The translations under genes and the position numbers were made by a program. Shown in pieces: positions 58,811 to 64,000 of a DNA stretch of 64,000 nucleotides. The number at the start of each line of letters is the position of its first letter. The stretch's first letter is position 1. The stretch comes from DAIQNV01 sp038748775 (GTDB taxonomy: Bacteria > Planctomycetota > Phycisphaerae > Phycisphaerales > UBA1924): the NCBI GenBank assembly GCA_038748775.1, contig JBCDIT010000004.1:248001-312000 (forward strand), given 5' to 3'. The notes under the pieces are model-generated. The model made no database searches. It saw only the letters and a program-made list of their open reading frames with translations, and was not told the origin of the DNA.

Positions 58811-59509
58811 GTGATCCTGCTTATCGACAACTACGACTCGTTCACCTGGAACCTCGTCCATCGCCTGGGCGAGCTCGACCGCACGCTCGAACCGGGCCGC
58901 GATCTGCTGGTCGAGCGCAACGACAAAATCGATGTCGACGCGATCAAAGCGCTCAAGGACGGCCAGGGCCCGAGCCACGTCATCGTGTCCCCGGGGCCCT
59001 GCACGCCCAACGAAGCGGGTGTGAGTGGCGACGTGATCTCCGCGTTCGCCGGCCGCATACCGATCTTGGGTGTGTGCCTGGGCCACCAATGCATGGCCTC
59101 CGAGCACGGCATGGTCGTCGAGCGGCACCCGATTCTCATGCACGGCAAGACCAGCCCGGTCGAGCACGACGGGACCGGCGTCTTCGAGGGCCTGCCCAAC
59201 CCTTTCATCGCGACCCGCTATCACAGCCTCATCGTTCGGGCCGACAGCGTTCCGACCGAGACCGACGCCGAAGGCAATGGTTGGGCGGTCACGGCGACCA
59301 GCGAAGAGCCGGACGGCGAACGCGTGGTCATGGGGCTTCGCCGCGTGTGGGGCGAGCCGACGTGGCCAGACGGGTCGGCCAAGCAGCCGCTGGAGGGCGT
59401 GCAGTTCCACCCCGAGAGCTTCCTGACCACCGACGGTCCGGCGCTGCTCGCGAACTTCTTGGCGATGGGGCCGGGCGGTCGCGAGACGCGGCTTACCGCG
59501 ACGGTCTGA
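58811..59509 (+). CDS. trpG: Glutamine amidotransferase of anthranilate/aminodeoxychorismate synthase
   Basis: 232 aa, GTG start. Class-I amidotransferase supplying ammonia for chorismate amination. Marks: ILLIDNYDSFTWNLVH, VSPGPCTPNEAG, nucleophile Cys in GVCLGHQCM, RYHSLIV, and the His-Glu pair in VQFHPESFLT. It is about 40 residues longer than E. coli PabA, with inserts near the N-terminus and before the His-Glu motif. The large subunit is not in the window, so TrpG and PabA cannot be told apart. Confidence 0.92.
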   Translation: MILLIDNYDSFTWNLVHRLGELDRTLEPGRDLLVERNDKIDVDAIKALKDGQGPSHVIVSPGPCTPNEAGVSGDVISAFAGRIPILGVCLGHQCMASEHGMVVERHPILMHGKTSPVEHDGTGVFEGLPNPFIATRYHSLIVRADSVPTETDAEGNGWAVTATSEEPDGERVVMGLRRVWGEPTWPDGSAKQPLEGVQFHPESFLTTDGPALLANFLAMGPGGRETRLTATV

Positions 59510-59556
59510 CCGCGTGCCGGCACCCGCGAACTACGACTGGCGGATATCCTCGTAAC

Positions 59557-60009
59557 ATGATCGATCCCGCCCCGACGACCAAGATCGCTCCCTCGACCGC
59601 TCGCGGCGTGCTCGCCTCGAGGATGCCCGAGACCGCAACCAAGCCGGCGATGGTCGTGCTGACGTTCTACAACACGCAGTACGAACTGCACCTGCTGCCG
59701 GTCGGCGACGTGGTGAGCCCCGCGAACGCACCCGAAGGCAAGCGCGTCGAGGGCAGCATCCGGGCCGACGCCAAGCGGGTCGATGTTGTCACCTCAGGCG
59801 GGCGGTACGTCGAGCCGGTGCATGGGAGGCCCCGTCGCGTCCAGGGCTCGATCGTTGCAACCGACAACACCAAGAACACGATCACTGTGAACGCCGGTGT
59901 CCCCATCGAGTGCCGCCTGACCGACCGTCGTCAGTCGGCCGCGCAGTTCGAAGTGGGGCAGTTCGTCAGCTTCGACGTGATGCGCGGCGCGACCTTCGAG
60001 CTGGGGTGA
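59557..60009 (+). CDS. Hypothetical soluble protein
   Basis: 150 aa from ATG 59557. An N-terminal polar part is followed by a strand-rich domain (MVVLTFYNTQYELHLLPVGDVV cited as residues 31-52; GSIRADAKRVDVVTSGGRYVEPV; GSIVATDNTKNTITVNAGVPIEC), suggesting an OB- or small barrel fold. No family recognised, no signal peptide. The stop directly abuts the TTG start of the channel-like gene, so they are probably cotranscribed. Confidence 0.75.
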   Translation: MIDPAPTTKIAPSTARGVLASRMPETATKPAMVVLTFYNTQYELHLLPVGDVVSPANAPEGKRVEGSIRADAKRVDVVTSGGRYVEPVHGRPRRVQGSIVATDNTKNTITVNAGVPIECRLTDRRQSAAQFEVGQFVSFDVMRGATFELG

Positions 60010-60774
60010 TTGCTCGTGCTCAGGGGCCTGGTCAAGTCGAACGCAAGCCACGACGGGATGGGGTTCCGGCTCCGGGGCCTCGAGATGACCCGCCTCGAGA
60101 CCTTCGTCGACGCGGCCTTCGCGTTCAGCGTAACGATGCTCGCGTTGTCGCCTGACAACGTGCCGCGGACGTTCGATGAGATGATGGTCCTCTTCAAGGG
60201 CATCCCGGCGTTCCTTACCAGCCTGGCGATGCTCCTGCTCTTTTGGAACGGTCACGTTCGGATGAGCAGCCGCTACGGACTCGATGACGGGGTGTCGAGG
60301 GTGCTGAGCGGCGCCTTCATAGCGGTGATGCTGGTCTACGTCTATCCGCTGAAGTTCATGGTGGGCAGCTTCTTCGAGAATTACATTCCGGCGCTCAGAA
60401 CACCGACGTTCTTCAATTCGATCGGCTCGGCTCAGAGCCTCTCGACGATGTTCATCGTGATGAGCTCGGGGTTCGTAGGCATGAACGTCATGCTAACCAT
60501 GCACGATCTCTATGCGTTGAAGATGCGCAAGGCGCTGGCGTTCACGATGCACGAGATCAAAGTCGTGAGGTGTGAGGTAGGCGCATCGCTGGTGTACATC
60601 GCGTTCGGCGTCGCGTCACTGATGATCGCGATCGCGTTGCGAAGCGGGGCGGGCGTGGTTTGGGCGGGGTTCGTATACGCGGGGCTCGGCGCCGCGATCC
60701 CCCTCTATTGGACGGTCTTCGGCCCGTCGAAAGCCGAGATCTCGGACGCTCGGGCTCAGGCGAGTGAAGAGTGA
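60010..60774 (+). CDS. TMEM175-like membrane protein (DUF1211)
   Basis: 254 aa from a TTG directly after the previous stop; a GTG two codons later or an ATG further in are alternatives. Six hydrophobic helices are visible. The first carries RLETFVDAAFAFSVTMLAL, the position of the TMEM175 R-x-x-x-FSD pore motif, but Ser of FSD is Val here. TMEM175 family members form potassium-permeable channels in bacteria; the changed motif means activity should not be assumed. Confidence 0.8.
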   Translation: MLVLRGLVKSNASHDGMGFRLRGLEMTRLETFVDAAFAFSVTMLALSPDNVPRTFDEMMVLFKGIPAFLTSLAMLLLFWNGHVRMSSRYGLDDGVSRVLSGAFIAVMLVYVYPLKFMVGSFFENYIPALRTPTFFNSIGSAQSLSTMFIVMSSGFVGMNVMLTMHDLYALKMRKALAFTMHEIKVVRCEVGASLVYIAFGVASLMIAIALRSGAGVVWAGFVYAGLGAAIPLYWTVFGPSKAEISDARAQASEE

Positions 60775-60846
60775 ACAGGTCGCCTTCCGGCTCGTATTCG
60801 CCGGTGTCGGATTGACCGGCGCCCGAGATGCGACGATGATATTGCG

Positions 60847-61218
60847 ATGAAGTCGGCGTTCACAGCCTTCGTCTACATCTGGTCCCTGGTCGCTTGGCCG
60901 GCGATCGCGGTCGCTGTGCCTACATCGGTCGAGACCACGCATTCCGAGGTCGTGACCATGGAGTCGTCTGGCTTGGATGAGGCGTGCTGCGGCTGTTGCG
61001 AGACCGATGGAACGCCGACTGACGAGCGACACCCTTGCGATGACAATCCCCGGTGCCCTTGCACCAAGGTGTCGTTCGGGTCTGGAGTCGTGATGCTCCC
61101 GGGTGAACGGGCGTGGGCGCCGCGTGCGCCGCGTGTTGGTGCACCGTTCTCCTCGTCCTTCAACGCGTGCTGGCGGCCGGTGAGGCCGCTCCTCCGGCCT
61201 CCGATCCTGTCCGCGTGA
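60847..61218 (+). CDS. Exported Cys-rich protein, possible metal-related
   Basis: 123 aa. A signal peptide (FTAFVYIWSLVAWPAIAVAVP) is followed by a Cys/His cluster: ACCGCCE, HPCDD and RCPCT, with the end Arg/Pro-rich. Eight Cys in all. The pattern recalls small exported metal-binding proteins in planctomycetes, but no family is recognised. The gene precedes the metallothionein-like gene by 82 bp on the same strand. Confidence 0.65.
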   Translation: MKSAFTAFVYIWSLVAWPAIAVAVPTSVETTHSEVVTMESSGLDEACCGCCETDGTPTDERHPCDDNPRCPCTKVSFGSGVVMLPGERAWAPRAPRVGAPFSSSFNACWRPVRPLLRPPILSA

Positions 61219-61300
61219 CCGTGCCGCCTCTTCGGGCGGTGTCTTCACGTGTTTGACGGATCACTTTGATTTTCACGTTGAATCAACGAAGGAGGCTGTC

Positions 61301-61564
61301 ATGCGACAGTTCATCAAGATTGGTGCGCCCGTACTCGCCATCTGCGCCGCCGGCGCTCTGGCGGGGGTGCTCTCCATGTCGCCCGCACAGGAGGCCGTCG
61401 AGGCGCCGTGCTCGAGTTGCACCGCGTGCGAGTGCGTCGAATGCTCGTGCGCCGCGGCGTGCGACTGCGCCACCTGCGCGTGTGATGCGTGCGACTGCGA
61501 GGTCGGCGACTGCGACGCGTCGGCGTGCGATGACGCGTGCGCGACCGCGTGCTGCGGTGGTTAG
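61301..61564 (+). CDS. Exported metallothionein-like Cys-rich peptide
   Basis: 87 aa; ATG 61301 has a perfect RBS (GAAGGAGG) and opens a signal sequence (IKIGAPVLAICAAGALAGVL). After SPAQEAVEAP the remaining ~54 residues contain 17 Cys, spaced CSSCTACECVECSC, then CDCATCACDACDC, and ending ACCGG. The dense C-x-C and C-x-x-C spacing with acidic residues and no aromatics is like metallothioneins, but the export signal is unusual for them. Expected role: binding soft metals in the periplasm, or a disulfide-rich secreted peptide. No efflux or sensor gene is adjacent. Confidence 0.8.
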   Translation: MRQFIKIGAPVLAICAAGALAGVLSMSPAQEAVEAPCSSCTACECVECSCAAACDCATCACDACDCEVGDCDASACDDACATACCGG

Positions 61565-61607
61565 CAACGCTCAGCATCGCGCCCATCGGGCGTGATCGAT
61601 GACACAC

Positions 61608-61637
61608 CGTCGCCGGGGCTCGAAGGCCCCGGCGACG
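61608..61637. terminator. Strong hairpin between convergent genes
   Basis: CGTCGCCGGGGC (61608-61619) and GCCCCGGCGACG (61626-61637) form a perfect 12-bp stem with a 6-base loop TCGAAG. There is no T-run on either side. Position between two convergent genes suggests a bidirectional terminator. Confidence 0.6.
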
Positions 61638-61651
61638 ATTCGACAAATGGG

Positions 61652-62659
61652 CTACTCGATCCTCGGGTCAACCCAGCGGTACAGCACGTCGACCACCAGG
61701 TTGAACAGAATCAGCATCGTCGCGAAGATCAAGACGACGCCCATGATCAAGAACAGGTCTTTGTTCTGAACCGCGTTGACGAAGTGCTGGCCCAGGCCCG
61801 GGACGGTGAACACACGCTCGACGATGAACGAGCCGGTCATCGCGAGAGCCGCGGCGGGGCCGAGGTAGCTCAGCACCGGAAGAAACGCGTTCTTGAGCGC
61901 GTGGCGGAGTAGGACCGCCCGTTCCCGGGCGCCCTTGGCTCGGGCGGTTCGGACGTAGTCGCTCGAGAGGGCCTCGATCATGCCCAGGCGTGTGAGCCTG
62001 GCGATGTAGGCCGCGAAGGGGAGGCTGAGCGTGACCGCGGGCAGGACCAGGGCTCGAACGGTGCCCCATTCGGCCACCGGGAACAGCCCGATGAGCACGC
62101 CGAAGAACAAGAGCAGGACCGTTCCGATGACGAAGCTGGGCAGGCTGATCCCGACAAGCGCGACCGCCAGTGTCGCGAGATCGGCCAGGCTGTTGGGCTT
62201 GACGGCGCCGAGAACGCCCGCCGTGAGTCCCAAGGCCAGTGCGATCAAGATGGCCGCACCGCCCAACGCGACCGAGACGGGCAGGGCGCTCGCGATGATC
62301 TCGTTCACGTCCCAGTCGTCGTACTGAAGGCTCGGGCCAAGGTCGAAGATGCTCCGCTCCGGTGGGGTGACCCCTGCGGCAATCGCGGCCTCGCGTTCCC
62401 GTTCGATCGTCCCGTCGAGCGTATCGCCGACCCAGGCGATGCCGGTCGCGCTTCGCAGATAGCTCCAGTAGAACCTCGGGAAGCTGTCGAGGTTGTACTG
62501 CCTTTGCATCTGCTCGATGACCTCCCGCGGCGGCTGGCGGCCCTCGGGGTTCTCGAGCGGGTTCCCCGGGACCGCCCACGCGAGCACGAGCGTGATCGTG
62601 TAGATCACGAGCACGATCAGCGGGAGCTGGGCGAGGCGTCGGAGGATGAGACCGGTCAA
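61652..62659 (-). CDS. Peptide ABC transporter permease, OppB/DppB type
   Basis: 335 aa from a TTG that overlaps the stop of the binding-protein gene by four bases (TTGA). The N-terminus LRRLAQLPLIVLVIYTITL is the OppB pattern, and six membrane helices are visible. The ABC-interaction loop is RTARAKGARERAVLLRHALKNAF cited at about residues 233-255. Compared with E. coli OppB there is an insert of about 60 residues in the first periplasmic loop. It should pair with an OppC-type permease further downstream (not seen before the convergent genes, so it lies elsewhere). Confidence 0.92.
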   Translation of the reverse strand: MTGLILRRLAQLPLIVLVIYTITLVLAWAVPGNPLENPEGRQPPREVIEQMQRQYNLDSFPRFYWSYLRSATGIAWVGDTLDGTIEREREAAIAAGVTPPERSIFDLGPSLQYDDWDVNEIIASALPVSVALGGAAILIALALGLTAGVLGAVKPNSLADLATLAVALVGISLPSFVIGTVLLLFFGVLIGLFPVAEWGTVRALVLPAVTLSLPFAAYIARLTRLGMIEALSSDYVRTARAKGARERAVLLRHALKNAFLPVLSYLGPAAALAMTGSFIVERVFTVPGLGQHFVNAVQNKDLFLIMGVVLIFATMLILFNLVVDVLYRWVDPRIE

Positions 62660-64000
62660 GGCCGCCCCCCGAGGTGACCAAAGAGCAGCGCCTCGACACG
62701 ATCCGAGAACGGGCCCATCCGCATCGGCTTCCACTCGTCGCGCCCGACCCCATCGCCCATGACGTCGAAGACGTGCACGTTCTGTTTGGTCTGCGGATGC
62801 GTCGTGAGTCCAGTCAGCTCGTGAGCGTCGAACATGTAGACGGTGTTGTAGTAGAAGATCGGGAAGACAGGCAGATCCTCCTCCATGATCTGCTTCTCCG
62901 CCCTGGCGAGAATCTCGAACCGTTTCGCCGCGTCGGTCTCCAGAGCCGCTGCTTCGAGTAGCGCGTCGTAGTTGGCGTCGGAGTACTTGCGGTCGTTGTT
63001 GCCGTTTCCGGTCTTCGAGAGATCGAGGAAAGTCGTGGGGTCGGCGTAGTCCCCGTACCACCCGGCGCGGCTCACCATGTAGTTGCCTTCCTTGAGATCA
63101 TTCCGATAGACCTTCAGCTCCTTCTGAGCAAGCAGCGTCTCGACCCCAAGGTTCTCTTCCCAGTTGCGCGCGAAGACCTGAGCGACAAGATCGTGGCCGG
63201 CGTCTTTGTTGAAGACCATCTCAACGACAACCGGGAAGTCCTCGCTGGGGTTGGGATAGCCCGCCTCGGCCATAAGTGTTCGGGCTTGGTCGATGATGGC
63301 CTGCCTCTCCGCATCGCTCTTGGCCGAACCCACGTCGGGCAGACCCGCCGGCGGTGTGTAGCCGGCGACCGAGCCCGGCGGGAGCAGCGATCTGGCGACC
63401 GGTTCGCCCAGCCGTCGCACGTCGTCGGCGATGGCCTGCTTGTCGACGACAAGGCTGAAGGCTTTGCGCACCCGCCGATCGGCGAACGGGTTGGGTCGCC
63501 CGTCGGGCAGCGTCGGCTGGCAGTTGAAGTTCCAGAAATACGTCCCGAAGCTTGGCACCGCGTGCGTGTGGGCTCGGGGGTCCTGGGGCAGCATGCGGTC
63601 GATGGTGAACTGGTCGTACCCTTGGGCCTTGAGCCGCTCGTACTCCTCACGGTGGTCGTCATAGAACGCGAGCTTGTCGGCGACCATGTCTCCTCGGTAC
63701 CCGCTCGCGACATTGGCGACGAACTGCGCGGCGCCGGTCTGATACGCGAGGATCTGAGCGTTGGGCTCTTCGACCGAGGGGACCAAGATCGAGCCGATGT
63801 CAATCGACGCCTTGTCCCAGTATGTCTCGCTCCGCTCGAAACGCATGTCGCGTTTGAAACGCCAGCGGACGAGTTCGAACGGCCCGTTCGTGACGAGCGT
63901 GGGGGGTTTGGTCCACCCGCCGCGGCGGTCGAGGCTGCCGGTCTTCGGGTCGGGGCGTTCGTACTGGCTCACCAGCGGCGCGTGCACCGGGCTGAGCACG
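62656..64000 (-). CDS. Peptide ABC transporter substrate-binding protein (partial)
   Basis: The C-terminal ~447 residues; the N-terminus lies beyond the window. Family 5 solute-binding protein: NGPFELVRWR, RFERSETYWDKASI, ILAYQTGAAQ, then FNCQ with the ADRRVRKAFSLVVDKQAIA motif, and the C-terminal LLEAAALETDAAKRFEILARAEKQI (about 20 residues, cited in part) and DLPVFPIFYYNTVYMF, all typical of OppA. It should bind oligopeptides outside the membrane and deliver them to the OppB-like permease encoded next. Confidence 0.92.
   Translation of the reverse strand, partial: VLSPVHAPLVSQYERPDPKTGSLDRRGGWTKPPTLVTNGPFELVRWRFKRDMRFERSETYWDKASIDIGSILVPSVEEPNAQILAYQTGAAQFVANVASGYRGDMVADKLAFYDDHREEYERLKAQGYDQFTIDRMLPQDPRAHTHAVPSFGTYFWNFNCQPTLPDGRPNPFADRRVRKAFSLVVDKQAIADDVRRLGEPVARSLLPPGSVAGYTPPAGLPDVGSAKSDAERQAIIDQARTLMAEAGYPNPSEDFPVVVEMVFNKDAGHDLVAQVFARNWEENLGVETLLAQKELKVYRNDLKEGNYMVSRAGWYGDYADPTTFLDLSKTGNGNNDRKYSDANYDALLEAAALETDAAKRFEILARAEKQIMEEDLPVFPIFYYNTVYMFDAHELTGLTTHPQTKQNVHVFDVMGDGVGRDEWKPMRMGPFSDRVEALLFGHLGGRP

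Noticed and set aside
58615..59556. Upstream extension of the gene at 59557
   Set aside because: The longer frame overlaps the SDR and the amidotransferase genes and translates as Arg/Pro-rich noise; the ATG at 59557 starts the protein-like part.
1..64000. Search for insertion sequences, integrases or prophage genes
   Set aside because: No transposase, integrase or phage structural motif was recognised on either strand. The mobility suggestion for the tmRNA-adjacent gene rests on position alone.

Overview
The window looks like a chromosomal segment of a Planctomycetota bacterium, most probably class Phycisphaerae. This is inferred from three things. The DNA is GC-rich. Two exported proteins end in the PEP-CTERM-like tail typical of that class (P-T-P-A, a short hydrophobic stretch, then AxARRRR). 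Planctomycete-style gene sets are present: an ECF sigma factor translationally coupled to a Ser/Thr kinase with a formylglycine-enzyme-like domain, and a long operon of DUF58, VWA and alpha-toroid exported proteins. No transposase, phage structural gene, CRISPR array, tRNA or rRNA gene was seen. One tmRNA gene is present.

Layout. 1-5003: end of a beta-barrel gene, an exported PEP-CTERM-like protein with a clear terminator, then an operon of ECF sigma factor, kinase and an unknown protein. 5004-9605: a gene-poor stretch, a potassium-channel-like protein, a large membrane-anchored STAND-type NTPase with TPRs, and a tmRNA gene whose 3' end lies one base from the NTPase stop codon. 9733-14729: a repetitive beta-helix exported protein, ispD, marC, csaA and speD. 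15248-20322: lexA, an unusual AT-rich stretch with a consensus promoter and a possible gene remnant, dprA coupled to a lipoprotein gene, and a SpoIID-like protein. 20465-26128: queA, murE, murF, mraY and a small lipoprotein gene. 26299-39089 (minus strand): a seven-gene operon reading DUF58, BatA/VWA, VWA, a giant coiled-coil membrane protein, a Gln-rich protein, a squalene-cyclase-fold protein and an exported protein. 39125-43487: pfkA, a TM2 protein, dnaB and pdxH. 43484-48661: a hydrolase-membrane-ATP-grasp fusion, a decarboxylase-like protein lacking key catalytic residues, and a lone GspF. 48780-55662: tdh, a lipoprotein, an HscA-like Hsp70, a TlpA-like thioredoxin protein, fabF and acpP. 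55663-57791: a duplicated 70-bp element with small ORFs, a DUF1444 protein and a DUF3052 protein. 57894-61564: an SDR, a glutamine amidotransferase, an unknown protein, a TMEM175-like channel and two exported Cys-rich proteins. 61652-64000: an oligopeptide ABC transporter permease and its binding protein (cut by the window end).

Most of the content is core metabolism (peptidoglycan precursors, fatty-acid synthesis, isoprenoids, queuosine, polyamines, replication, SOS). The best candidates for undescribed biology are: (i) the STAND NTPase abutting the tmRNA gene, with a recently duplicated TPR; (ii) the neighbouring pair of a hydrolase-membrane-ATP-grasp fusion and a LysA-fold protein that has lost its PLP lysine and its Cys-Glu pair; (iii) the duplicated 70-bp element with a conserved micro-ORF; and (iv) an exported metallothionein-like peptide. 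Functions given for these are inferences from sequence only.
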